Shown here piece by piece: positions 44,907 through 54,651 of a stretch of DNA of 64,000 nucleotides. A program made the position numbers and the translations under genes. The notes beneath the pieces are model-generated. The model was not told the origin of the DNA and did no database searches. It saw nothing but the letters and a program-made list of their open reading frames with translations. The stretch is from Ochrobactrum sp. Q0168 (lineage in GTDB: Bacteria > Pseudomonadota > Alphaproteobacteria > Rhizobiales > Rhizobiaceae), in contig NZ_JAELXQ010000009.1 of NCBI RefSeq assembly GCF_016427605.1, forward strand, positions 1-64,000. Reading direction: 5' to 3'. The first letter of the stretch is position 1. Each line of letters opens with the position of its first letter.

Positions 44907-46751
44907 ATGCAGCGTCCGGATCGCAATAGATGGAAAGCAATACTGTTGACTTTTGCCTTCTGCGGGCTGGTCGTGGGGCTCGCTTTGCGCCTCTTCAACC
45001 ATACCGATTTTGCGCGACTGGTCTGGACTGCCGCGACATTGCCGGTGCTTCTGTCTCTATTTATCGACATAGCTCGAAGCTTGTGGCGAAAAGAATTCGG
45101 ACTCGACATTGTTGCTGCGTTGTCGATGTCGGCCGCGCTTGCATTTGGAGAAACGCTGGCCGCCGCGATTGTCGCTCTTATGTACACCGGCGGCGCGTAT
45201 CTGGAAAGTTTTGCCGAAGGGCGAGCGCGCCGTGAGATGCATGATTTACTGTCGCGTGTGCCGCAAACAGCAATGCGTTATATCGACGGCAAACTGCAGG
45301 AAGTCGCCGTCGACACGATCCGCCGGAGTGATCGGCTGCTGATCCGCCAAGGGGAGATCATCCCGGTCGACGGAAGCATCGCTTCCGCAAAGGCCTTTAT
45401 AAATATGTCGGCATTGACAGGCGAACCCCTTCCCGTTTCGCTCTCCCTGGGTGCCGATGTGCTCAGCGGATCAATGAACGTCGGGGACGCGTTTGATATC
45501 GTCGCCAAAGAGGAGGCGAAAGACAGTACTTACGCCGGTATTGTGCGGCTCGTGGAGGAGGCTCAGCGCTCAAAGGCTCCAATGTCACGGCTGGCTGATC
45601 AGTGGTCCGTCGGGTTTTTGATCGTGACTGTCGCGATCGCCTTCTGTGCCTGGTGGTTCACGGGCGACCCGATCCGGGCGGTGGCGGTTCTCGTTGTCGC
45701 AACGCCCTGTCCTCTCATCCTTGCTGTGCCGGTCGCCCTTGTTGCCGGGCTATCCCGCTCAGCTCACTTCGGTGTGCTGGTAAAGGGGGCCGGTCCACTG
45801 GAGAACATGGCTCGTATAAAGACGCTCGTACTGGACAAGACTGGCACACTGACAGACGGTCGCCCGCAAATCGCCTCTGTCTACGCTGCGCCGGGGTTCA
45901 GTGAGAAAGAGATATTGCGGTTGGCTGCTTCTCTCGATCAGATGTCGAAACATCCTATGGCGCAAGCTCTGGTATCGGCCGCTCGGCAACGTGGAATAGA
46001 TCTCGTACTGCCCACAGCCGTAACGGAATTAGCTGGGGACGGAGTGGCCGGTCAAGTCGAAGGCAAAGCCGTCATTGTCGGCGGGTATAGTTTTGTTAAA
46101 AGGCAGGCGGCAGACACCACGATTGAAATCCCAGACACCGAAGCAGGAGCCGCTCTGGTCGCCGTCGCGGTCGATAGCAATATGGCAGGCTATATCATTA
46201 TGGCGGATCCGTTGCGCGGCGAGGTAGCAGATACGTTGCGTGGTCTGCGCAAGGACGGCATAAAGCGCATTGTTTTGGCGACCGGTGACCGTGCCGCTGT
46301 CGCAAACCGTGTGACAAAGGGACTGGGTCTCAATGCAATTTATGCGGGGCTTACCCCGGATCAAAAGGTGCTGACCGTTCTCAGCGAACGCAAACATGGC
46401 CCCGTTATGATGGTTGGAGATGGCGTCAACGACGCACCAGCGCTTGCAGCGGCTGATCTCGGGGTTGCCATGGGAGCGAGGGGCGCAGCAGCCTCGGCTG
46501 AAGCCGCCGACGTCGTGCTTTTGGTCGACAGGATCGACCGGCTTCGTACCGGTGTCGAAATCGCGAAGCAATCACGACGTATCGCCCTAGAAAGCGTCGC
46601 GGCAGGGATAGGCCTCTCAATAGCCGCAATGTTTGCGGCAGCCTTCGGGTATTTGAGTCCGGTTCAAGGCGCATTGATCCAGGAGGCAATCGACATTGCT
46701 GTCATCTTGAATGCACTGCGAGCACTGAGGATTTCGCCCACCGTTAACTGA
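44907..46751 (+). CDS. P1B-type metal-transporting ATPase with a TPC motif
   Basis: The 614-residue inner-membrane pump has the P1B layout: TGEP (171-174), the membrane metal motif TPC (266-268, ATPCPL), the phosphorylated Asp310 (DKTGT), the SKHP motif and DGVNDAPA. It lacks the N-terminal metal-binding domain and any His- or Cys-rich tail. The usual CPC of copper and zinc pumps is TPC here, a motif reported for subgroups such as the nickel/iron pump Nia of rhizobia, so copper or zinc specificity should not be assumed. Six to eight membrane segments are visible. ATG 44907 has GGAGA upstream; an upstream frame start at 44739 overlaps the stress gene and is rejected. Confidence 0.9.
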   Translation: MQRPDRNRWKAILLTFAFCGLVVGLALRLFNHTDFARLVWTAATLPVLLSLFIDIARSLWRKEFGLDIVAALSMSAALAFGETLAAAIVALMYTGGAYLESFAEGRARREMHDLLSRVPQTAMRYIDGKLQEVAVDTIRRSDRLLIRQGEIIPVDGSIASAKAFINMSALTGEPLPVSLSLGADVLSGSMNVGDAFDIVAKEEAKDSTYAGIVRLVEEAQRSKAPMSRLADQWSVGFLIVTVAIAFCAWWFTGDPIRAVAVLVVATPCPLILAVPVALVAGLSRSAHFGVLVKGAGPLENMARIKTLVLDKTGTLTDGRPQIASVYAAPGFSEKEILRLAASLDQMSKHPMAQALVSAARQRGIDLVLPTAVTELAGDGVAGQVEGKAVIVGGYSFVKRQAADTTIEIPDTEAGAALVAVAVDSNMAGYIIMADPLRGEVADTLRGLRKDGIKRIVLATGDRAAVANRVTKGLGLNAIYAGLTPDQKVLTVLSERKHGPVMMVGDGVNDAPALAAADLGVAMGARGAAASAEAADVVLLVDRIDRLRTGVEIAKQSRRIALESVAAGIGLSIAAMFAAAFGYLSPVQGALIQEAIDIAVILNALRALRISPTVN

Positions 46752-47114
46752 ACGAACGCGCAGCGACGACCTGTTGCACTGATCGATTCCTTTCGCCAAA
46801 GGTGTGAGACTGCCACCATCATGTCGGCCACGGACGGACGCTGATACCGTTTATCGTTTTTAAAAGCGCTGATGTTTAGGCCTTTAACCAACGATCAATC
46901 AGCTCGCACGTCAGAACGCGAAGGACAGGAATGAAGGCGCGATTTTCTGTCCATCCTATTAATTTCAATAGAGAAATCTTTTCAACCAATACAACCCGTA
47001 CGCGTGTCATTCATAGGTAATGACCCGTGCCTTTTATACTCAGCTATTTAAAATATCATTTGATAGAGCACTTGAAATATCACAGATGATAGCGTAATCC
47101 CTCTTTCAGATGAA
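46752..47114. promoter_or_regulatory. Intergenic region with two tandem dyads before the GntR gene
   Basis: No gene is seen in this 363-base stretch. Just before the GntR start two similar dyads occur: TATCA-TT-TGATA at 47054-47065 and TATCA-CAGA-TGATA at 47078-47091, with starts 24 bases apart, within an AT-rich promoter-like part (47030-47095). They are good candidates for sites bound by the adjacent regulator. The rest holds nothing I recognise. Confidence 0.5.
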
Positions 47115-47771
47115 ATGGAGAACGCGAGACGCATGGCCAAGGCTTCGAAAAATCAGTCGTTAGGTGAACAGGCATATGTTCACCTGAAATGGCTGATATT
47201 GAACCAAGAGATTCCAGCCGGAACGTTGCTCAACGAGCAGGCCCTCGTCGAAACGACAGGCTTCGGCAGAGCACCTATCCATCATGCGCTTCATCGACTG
47301 GCCTATGACGATCTGGTGGTGATCCATCCCCGCAAGGGAGCGCAAGTGCGGCTATGGGACGGAAGCGACATTGCCGCATTGGTAGAGGCGCGCCTGCCGG
47401 TAGAGAGAGCGATTGTGCAGTTGGCCTGTCAGCGTATAACCACACCGGCCATTGTGGAAATGCATGAGGCGATTGAAACAACGCCTCGTCTCATTGAAGA
47501 GATGGACCGTGAAGGCCTGTTGAAGCTCGATCTCTGGTTTCATGCGGCCATTGCTCGAGCGACAGGCAACTCCATTCTTGTCGATACAGCTGAACGGCTG
47601 CATCAACGCTCCACCCAGTTCTGGTCACCCAAAATGTCCGGCCGAGACCGCTATCTCGCGGTGTATCGCCAGCATGCCGAAATCGTTTCAGCTATCGCGG
47701 CACGGGATGCCGACCGGGCCGACATGGCCATCACCGCGCATATCAACAATTTCTCAGAGAAATCAGCATGA
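47115..47771 (+). CDS. GntR-family regulator with FCD effector domain
   Basis: 218 residues: an N-terminal winged helix (LGEQAYVHLKWLILNQEIPAG, ...TGFGRAPIHHALHRLAYD) and an FCD domain with LDLWFHAAIARATGNSILV and a C-terminal HAEIVSAIAARDAD segment bearing the usual metal-site His residues. The start is unsure: ATG 47115 or 47133, neither with a strong site. Its TGA overlaps the cupin ATG (ATGA), so regulator and operon share a transcript, which is common for substrate-induced catabolic operons. Tandem dyads lie upstream. Confidence 0.9.
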   Translation: MENARRMAKASKNQSLGEQAYVHLKWLILNQEIPAGTLLNEQALVETTGFGRAPIHHALHRLAYDDLVVIHPRKGAQVRLWDGSDIAALVEARLPVERAIVQLACQRITTPAIVEMHEAIETTPRLIEEMDREGLLKLDLWFHAAIARATGNSILVDTAERLHQRSTQFWSPKMSGRDRYLAVYRQHAEIVSAIAARDADRADMAITAHINNFSEKSA

Positions 47772-48196
47772 CAAGCAATAAACGCGTCCATATTGCCACT
47801 CCCAAAGGGGAAGTAATCGTCAATCTGGATGACATCCGATCAGACGGCTGGGTTGAGTTCCCCGATTGCGGCTTGCGGCAGTATTTTTACTGGATAAATC
47901 CCGAAACCGGCTCAAGCGTGGCCATTCTGGAGTTTGAAAAAGGCGGCGGCATTCCTAACCGTCATACACATGCCTCCAACCAGTTTATGTACTGCCTGGA
48001 AGGCCGCTACGAATATACAACCAACAACGTCGTTTTGACGCCGGGCTCGTTCTACATGAACCCCAAGGATAGCCCGCATGGACCGACCATCGCGCATGAA
48101 AAATGCCGCCTGATCGAGATTTATGATGGCCCGCATTATTACGAAAAGCCTGAGTATCACACCGACGACACCATGATCGTTCCAGCTGCGGGCTGA
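47768..48196 (+). CDS. Single-domain cupin
   Basis: A 142-residue small cupin. The metal-binding set looks like His66, His68, Gln72 (in place of the usual Glu) and His104 (HTHASNQ, DSPHGP). Similar small cupins include 2,4'-dihydroxyacetophenone dioxygenase-like proteins and sugar isomerases, and the change to Gln is tolerated in some dioxygenases. It sits between its regulator and the importer genes and probably acts early on the imported compound; its reaction cannot be fixed. Confidence 0.85.
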   Translation: MTSNKRVHIATPKGEVIVNLDDIRSDGWVEFPDCGLRQYFYWINPETGSSVAILEFEKGGGIPNRHTHASNQFMYCLEGRYEYTTNNVVLTPGSFYMNPKDSPHGPTIAHEKCRLIEIYDGPHYYEKPEYHTDDTMIVPAAG

Positions 48197-48213
48197 GTTT
48201 CGAGGAAGATCCA

Positions 48214-49266
<1,053 letters not shown>

Positions 49267-49275
49267 GGCTTGGTG

Positions 49276-50121
49276 ATGGCAAAACGATTAGCCTTGTGGC
49301 TTGCTCCCGTGCCAGCCTTGTTGCTGGTTACCCTGCTGCTGGTGATCCCAGTTGCTGAAATGATCTCGACGAGCTTTCACCGCGAGGAGTTTGGCGCGAT
49401 CCTACCGGGTTTCACCCTTGTCAATTATATTGACCTGCTCACGCGCGCCAGCACATTGGAAATGATGGCGTCCACGCTGGCGATAGCCCTGACCGTCACC
49501 GTGATCACCATCGTTCTGGGGTTTCCGGTAGCTGCGGTCGTCGCCATGGCGCCCGCCCGCTGGCGGGGCACACTTTACTTTCTGGTTGCGGCCCCACTCC
49601 TCGTGAATACGGTCGTGCGCACCTATGGTTGGTTGCTCATCCTGGGGCGCAAGGGACTGGTGAATGAAACACTGGCTGCCATGAACCTGATCAGTGAGCC
49701 ATTGGCATTGTCCGGGAATGCTCTGGGCATGACGATTGGCGGGGCACAGGTGTTCCTGCCGTTCATGGTGCTCTCCCTTGTGACGTCACTCATGGCGATC
49801 GATAACCGCTTGTATGAGGCGGGCGAAATCCTCGGCGCCGGACCAGTGCGCAGATTCTTCACGGTAACCCTGCCGCTGACCATGCCCGGGCTCATTGCAG
49901 GTTCGGTTCTCGTCTTCAGCATGATGCTCGGCGCTTTCGTGACGCCGCTGATACTGGGTGGTTCGGCGGTCAAATATGTATCGGTCGCGGTTTATACGGA
50001 CGCGCTCGTTCTATTCAATATGCCACGCGCAACAACTCTATCACTGATTTTGATGGTGATCGTGCTGGGACTGTATCTGGTTCAGCAGCGCTATGCCCAT
50101 CGGAACGAGGGCCGTCGATGA
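49276..50121 (+). CDS. ABC importer permease, PotB type
   Basis: 281 residues with six membrane segments, FHREEFGAILPGFTLVNY after the first, and the ATPase-contact loop LYEAGEILGAGPVRRFFTVTLPLTMPG. ATG 49276 has GAGG seven bases upstream; upstream TTG and GTG codons are less likely. It overlaps the PotC-type gene by four bases. Confidence 0.92.
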   Translation: MAKRLALWLAPVPALLLVTLLLVIPVAEMISTSFHREEFGAILPGFTLVNYIDLLTRASTLEMMASTLAIALTVTVITIVLGFPVAAVVAMAPARWRGTLYFLVAAPLLVNTVVRTYGWLLILGRKGLVNETLAAMNLISEPLALSGNALGMTIGGAQVFLPFMVLSLVTSLMAIDNRLYEAGEILGAGPVRRFFTVTLPLTMPGLIAGSVLVFSMMLGAFVTPLILGGSAVKYVSVAVYTDALVLFNMPRATTLSLILMVIVLGLYLVQQRYAHRNEGRR

Positions 50122-50918
50122 ACACGATACACATCAAGCTGGTAAAGATCGCCGCATTCATTGTTTATCTGTTTCTGTTCATGCCCTTGATCGTCGTGGT
50201 GCTGTTCAGCTTTTCGGATAAATCCTATTTCTCATTTCCACCAAGCGGCTTTTCCCTTCGCTGGTATGTCGCAGCCTGGGATTCAGGACTGTTTCTAACC
50301 CCTGCGCTACGCAGTCTGGCGCTCGCTACGCTCTGCACCCTGATCGCTGCTGTGATAACGATACCAGTCACGCTCGGTCTACGTCAGATGGAGCGCGGGC
50401 GGGTGAAAAGCGTGATCGAGTTTTTCATCCTTTCACCACTGATCGTGCCCGCGCTGATCATCGGCATAGCGTTGCTCTACACCTTCAATCGTCTCGGCAT
50501 ACTGGACACTTTCACTGCACTGGTTTTGAGCCACTCGGTAATCGTGCTGCCCTATATGTTCCGCTCGGTCTATATCAGCGCGGTCGGCTTGCGCCAAAAC
50601 CTGGTTGAAGCCTCGGAGATTTTGGGAGCCAGCCCACGCATGACCTTCTTCAACGTCATGCTGCCCGCCTTGTTTCCCGGTGTGATATCGGGTGCCATCT
50701 TCTCGTTCATCATCTCACTCGATCAGTTCACGGTAAGCCTGTTCGTCACGCAGGCGGAGCAAACCGTACTGCCTGTGGCGATCTACAAATATCTGTCAGA
50801 TATGAACGACCCGGTGACAGCCGCTGTATCCACCGTGCTGGTTGTTTTCGGACTTCTGCTTGCTCTCATTATCGACCGTCTCGGATGGCTGCGCCATTTG
50901 TCGGGCGGCGGCGCGTAA
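50118..50918 (+). CDS. ABC importer permease, PotC type
   Basis: 266 residues, six membrane segments, an early FSFSDKSYFSFPPSGFSLRWY loop typical of PotC, and the contact loop LVEASEILGASPRMTFFNVMLPALFPG. Its ATG overlaps the PotB-type stop by four bases, which makes it the coupled partner in the channel. Confidence 0.92.
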   Translation: MNTIHIKLVKIAAFIVYLFLFMPLIVVVLFSFSDKSYFSFPPSGFSLRWYVAAWDSGLFLTPALRSLALATLCTLIAAVITIPVTLGLRQMERGRVKSVIEFFILSPLIVPALIIGIALLYTFNRLGILDTFTALVLSHSVIVLPYMFRSVYISAVGLRQNLVEASEILGASPRMTFFNVMLPALFPGVISGAIFSFIISLDQFTVSLFVTQAEQTVLPVAIYKYLSDMNDPVTAAVSTVLVVFGLLLALIIDRLGWLRHLSGGGA

Positions 50919-50945
50919 CAAAACTAGAACCTCTGGAGGAACAAC

Positions 50946-51983
50946 ATGCATAATTTCAACCGTCGACAATTCATGGGATTCAGCGCCATTCTGGCCGGTT
51001 CGGCATTGGCGGGATTTCCCTCTCATGCTGCCGAGGCCGAGGTCGTTCTCGGCTGGTATCCGGGTTTGCTCGGTCAGAATTTCAAGAAGGGATTGCTTGA
51101 TGGCTATCCCGACGCGGGTCGTGTCAAGATCATCGAGTCCTTCGACAATGCCCGCTTTACCCAGATGCAGGCCAACCGTAACAAGCCTACCTTGCATCTC
51201 GGCGTCTTCACCAATGCGATGCTGCCGCTGGTGGCCCGGTCTGGTCTCGTGCGTGATATCACGGTTGACGCTGTGCCCAATCTCGCCGATTTCGATCCGA
51301 TCGTACCACGGCCGGTGGGGGACAAAGCAGTGCCACTGACCTATGGTTCATGGGGCATCGCCTATAATGCAAAATATGTCAAAGAGCCTATTACATCCTG
51401 GGCTGATCTGACACGCGACGATATCATCAAGAACGTATCTGTCCCCAACATCACCTATAATTCGTCGCTCTATACGCTGGATGCGCTGGCGTCGCTCAAA
51501 GGTGGGTCACTGAAGGATCCAAATGCCGGATTTGAAGCGATCCGCAAGGTCCGCACAAGCGGTCCCGGGCTGTGGGATCAGGAGAGCACCGCCGTTGCAG
51601 GATTGAAGTCGGGCGAAATCTGGGCAACCCCTTATCTCAGTGGTTCCATTCTCGCACTCATGTCGGACCCTGATCTTGCCGATCTCCGGTTCTGTGTGCC
51701 GACAGAAGGCGCTTATTCCGTCCCAATGAGTGTCGTGCGGCTCAATAATGACAGCGCGGGAAATGCCCCCGATCTCCTGATCAATCATATGCTTTCGGCG
51801 GAAGCTCAGTCGGCATTTGCGCGCATTGGCGGCAATCGACCCATCAATGTCAAAGCCGAAGTACCCGAAAAAGTCGCTGAAATGGTCCCGCCTGCCGATA
51901 AGCTGCGCAATCTAGATTGGGATTACTTCAGCGAGAACCGCACTGCCATCGTTGATGCGTGGAACGAGAAGGTCAACGGCTGA
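50946..51983 (+). CDS. Periplasmic substrate-binding protein, PotD/FbpA type (Tat-like signal)
   Basis: A 345-residue protein with a twin-arginine-type signal (NFNRRQFMGFSAILAG then FPSHAAEAE) and a family 1 extracellular binding fold (VVLGWYPGLLG, the LHLGVFTNAMLP stretch, VPLTYGSWGIAYN and DLTRDDIIKNVSVPNI). Ligands of the family include polyamines, iron and organic acids or opines. It has a strong GGAGG site at 50933-50937. Placed last in the importer, it is followed by the FAH gene after 63 bases. Confidence 0.92.
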   Translation: MHNFNRRQFMGFSAILAGSALAGFPSHAAEAEVVLGWYPGLLGQNFKKGLLDGYPDAGRVKIIESFDNARFTQMQANRNKPTLHLGVFTNAMLPLVARSGLVRDITVDAVPNLADFDPIVPRPVGDKAVPLTYGSWGIAYNAKYVKEPITSWADLTRDDIIKNVSVPNITYNSSLYTLDALASLKGGSLKDPNAGFEAIRKVRTSGPGLWDQESTAVAGLKSGEIWATPYLSGSILALMSDPDLADLRFCVPTEGAYSVPMSVVRLNNDSAGNAPDLLINHMLSAEAQSAFARIGGNRPINVKAEVPEKVAEMVPPADKLRNLDWDYFSENRTAIVDAWNEKVNG

Positions 51984-52046
51984 TCTGTTCGGCCAACGCT
52001 TCTTGTCGGTTGAAGACCTGCATACGTAAACAGAAAGAGCAAGAAT

Positions 52047-52892
52047 ATGAAACTTGTCCGCTATGGTCAGCCAGGCGCGGAACGCCCCGGTTTGATCGAC
52101 GCACAGGGTATTTTGCGCGATCTCTCAGCCTATACAACGGATATTGATGGAGCCGCCCTCAATACTGGTTTGATCCAGCGTCTTCACGGTGTGGATCCAG
52201 CCGAACTCCCCATCGTTGAGGGAGAACCGCGCCTTGGACCATGTGTGGCTGGCACATCGAAAATCGTCTGCATCGGCCTCAATTATGTCGACCATGCCAA
52301 AGAGGGCGGGCGTGAAATCCCGACGGAGCCTCTGCTGTTCCTGAAGGCCCCCAGTTCTATCACGGGGCCCAACGATCCTATTGTAATTCCGCGCGGATCG
52401 GAGCGAACGGATTGGGAGATCGAACTCGCCGTCATCATCGGCAAAGATGCACGCTATGTTTCTGAGGCCGCAGCCCTTGGGTTTGTGGCCGGCTACGCAC
52501 TGGCCAATGACGTGTCGGAGCGTGATCATCAGTTGCGTCGCGGTGGCGAGTGGACCAAGGGTAAATCACACGACAGCTTTTGCCCGCTAGGGCCTTGGTT
52601 GGCGACCACGGACGAGCTTGGCGACGCAACAGACATATCATTGACCCTTGCTGTCAATGGCGTGGAGCGCCAGAATGGCCATACGTCCAATCTCATTTTT
52701 GGCATCGCGCACGCTGTCTCCTACATCAGTCAGTTCATGACGCTGAAAGCCGGTGATGTCATTCTCACCGGAACCCCGGCAGGGGTAGGACAATCCATCA
52801 AGCCCAATCCCGCTTTTCTTCGCCCCGGCGACATCATGACAATGTCCGCTGACGGTTTGGGCACACAGACCCATGAATTTATATCCGCATGA
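52047..52892 (+). CDS. Fumarylacetoacetate-hydrolase-family enzyme
   Basis: 281 residues. The FAH metal site is intact: Glu124 and Glu126 (DWEIELAVI) and Asp155 (LANDVSERD), with the GLNYVDHAKEGG segment near 77 and VILTGTPAGVG at the C-terminus. Members hydrolyse or decarboxylate acylpyruvates, or dehydrate sugar acids (for example 2-keto-3-deoxy compounds). Length and layout fit the acylpyruvase / keto-deoxy-sugar acid group. The RidA gene overlaps its stop region. Which acid it handles is not known, but it is likely a late step for the imported compound. Confidence 0.9.
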   Translation: MKLVRYGQPGAERPGLIDAQGILRDLSAYTTDIDGAALNTGLIQRLHGVDPAELPIVEGEPRLGPCVAGTSKIVCIGLNYVDHAKEGGREIPTEPLLFLKAPSSITGPNDPIVIPRGSERTDWEIELAVIIGKDARYVSEAAALGFVAGYALANDVSERDHQLRRGGEWTKGKSHDSFCPLGPWLATTDELGDATDISLTLAVNGVERQNGHTSNLIFGIAHAVSYISQFMTLKAGDVILTGTPAGVGQSIKPNPAFLRPGDIMTMSADGLGTQTHEFISA

Positions 52893-52903
52893 AAGGAAGT
52901 CCC

Positions 52904-53308
52904 GTGAATAAGCAACGCATTCTTACCGCTGCTGTCAGCGAGCCACAACCAAAGACCTGGTCGAACTGCCTTGTGAGTGGTGATCTTTTCTTCGTTTCTG
53001 GCTTGACCGCGCGTGATAACGATCTGGTTACCATCAAGGGTGACAACGCCTACGATCAGTCCAAGTTCATTTTCTCAAAAATCCGCGCCTATGTGGAAGC
53101 GGCTGGCGCTCAGATGGACGATATCCTCAAAATGACGATCTTCGTCACCAATATGGCAGACAATAAGGAAGTATGGCGCGCCCGCGCTGAGGAGTTTACC
53201 GGGGATTTCCCCGCCTGTTCGCTTGTGGAAGTCGCGGCCCTCGCACAACCGGAAATCCTGGTGGAGATCGAGGCCATGGGCCGCATTCAGTGTTCAAAGG
53301 CTACGTAA
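52904..53308 (+). CDS. RidA-family protein (reactive imine deaminase type)
   Basis: About 134 residues of the RidA/YjgF family: LVSGDLFFVSGLTARDN near the N-terminus, FIFSKIRAYVEAAGAQMDDILKMTIFVTNM and the C-terminal SLVEVAALAQPEILVEIEAMG. The residue at the position of the conserved RidA Arg in the A-R-x-A-V motif reads PACSLVEV, so the arginine that binds the imino acid may be absent and a different activity is possible. I chose the GTG at 52904 with AGGAAG upstream; ATG 52889 would overlap the FAH gene by four bases (ATGA). Confidence 0.87.
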   Translation: MNKQRILTAAVSEPQPKTWSNCLVSGDLFFVSGLTARDNDLVTIKGDNAYDQSKFIFSKIRAYVEAAGAQMDDILKMTIFVTNMADNKEVWRARAEEFTGDFPACSLVEVAALAQPEILVEIEAMGRIQCSKAT

Positions 53309-53318
53309 AACCGATCTT

Positions 53319-53360
53319 TCCTCAACCTCTATCGGCAGGCGCCCCCGTAGAGGTTGAGGA
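53319..53360. terminator. Stem-loop after the RidA gene
   Basis: A perfect 13-base stem (TCCTCAACCTCTA at 53319-53331, TAGAGGTTGAGGA at 53348-53360) with a 16-base loop lies between the converging RidA and AraC genes. A T-run is missing on the plus side, so it may be a weak terminator or a stabilising hairpin for either transcript. Confidence 0.6.
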
Positions 53361-53470
53361 CGTGACATCCATAGCCATTCCGTTGCTTGCCGGTCAGGCT
53401 GGTATCGCCAGATAGCTGCAATTGCCCCTACCCTTGCATTTTGCCTGTTGAGGGAACTGCATTTTTACGA

Positions 53471-54565
53471 TCACGTCATCCCATCGACGGCGGAGGCTTT
53501 ACATTCGGACGAGCTATTGCGAACCGGATTCCTGCCGGTCCACGCCTTATAGGCTCTGGTGAACACCGTGGCTTCAGCATAACCGAGCGCACTTGATATC
53601 TCCTCGACCGTCAAATTCCGTTGCGCCAAATATGCGGCGGCCATCCGCTCGCGTTGATTTTGGAGAATGTTTCGCAATGATGTTCCTTCAGCGGCCAGCC
53701 GTCGCTGAAGCGTCCTGGCTGTCATACCCAATTCCGAAGCAAGGTGCGGAAGCTCAAGAGGTGCGATGCCTATCCGGACACTCACAAGTGCTCTCACTTG
53801 TTCAGTCACAGAAAGGTCCTCATTGTTTGAAGCGACCACTGAACCCATGTGCTGGTTCAGGATACTGATAAATTCCCGATCTTCTATGCGGTGCTGAGTA
53901 TCTGCTTCTTTCCTGTCGACAACGATGCAATTCCTCGTCTGTCCGAAACGAACTGGCGCACCAAAAATGCGCTGAAGGCTGCCATCGTTCCCATTGGAGG
54001 GGTGTTCGAACTGCACCTCTAGCGGACGCCAGTTACGGTCGAAGGCGGTTCGAAGCTGGCTACATATGCAAGCGAGTGTAAATTCATTATCCTGCCGCAG
54101 AAGCGCGGCGGGTTTAATCTCACTATGTATTTTGTAGGAGCATACCAATCCTTCGGGTGCGGATTGAACGGAGAACGTCGTTGCCGTTTGAAAAGCCGTT
54201 GCATATCGAGCGTAATAGCCGAGCGCCGAGCTGATGGAACTGGCTTGCATGAGCAGAAGACCCATCGGCCAAAGGTCTCCGGGACGGAGTTCGAAACCCA
54301 CACGTGCACCGAGAACCGGGTCCTCGAAGGTTCGCGCAGCGTCCTCGAAAAACTCAAGATAGTCCCGAATATCAACGCGTGCACTCGGATTTCCGATCCG
54401 TGCATCTGAAAGGCCATGACGTGCCAGGACTGACTTGAGGCGCCCCCCGGGGTTCGGCAGGTTTTGAATTATTGCTTGAAGGACAGACACTCTGATAGAT
54501 GCCATCTGGCGTGAGCGGTTTTGCTGCAAGGGTCTCGTACTCTGCTTTTTGTCGTAAATTGTCAT
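53471..54565 (-). CDS. AraC-family regulator
   Basis: 364 residues: an N-terminal AraC_binding-type (OruR/ArgR-like) effector domain (about 30-220) and the C-terminal two-helix-turn-helix DNA-binding domain with ELGMTARTLQRRLAAEG and EISSALGYAEATVFTRAYKAWTGRNP. It reads away from the permease-aminotransferase-dehydrogenase operon, sharing an 86-base divergent gap, so it is the probable activator of that operon. The start at 54565 has no strong ribosome site; an ATG at 54505 is an alternative. Confidence 0.92.
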   Translation of the reverse strand: MTIYDKKQSTRPLQQNRSRQMASIRVSVLQAIIQNLPNPGGRLKSVLARHGLSDARIGNPSARVDIRDYLEFFEDAARTFEDPVLGARVGFELRPGDLWPMGLLLMQASSISSALGYYARYATAFQTATTFSVQSAPEGLVCSYKIHSEIKPAALLRQDNEFTLACICSQLRTAFDRNWRPLEVQFEHPSNGNDGSLQRIFGAPVRFGQTRNCIVVDRKEADTQHRIEDREFISILNQHMGSVVASNNEDLSVTEQVRALVSVRIGIAPLELPHLASELGMTARTLQRRLAAEGTSLRNILQNQRERMAAAYLAQRNLTVEEISSALGYAEATVFTRAYKAWTGRNPVRNSSSECKASAVDGMT

Positions 54566-54651
54566 GTTCTTGACGTGGTCCGCCGTGGCTCTTTTTTCGA
54601 GCTAACTCTCATATACAGGCAAACTTACAACGAATAAACGGGGACTAAGGA

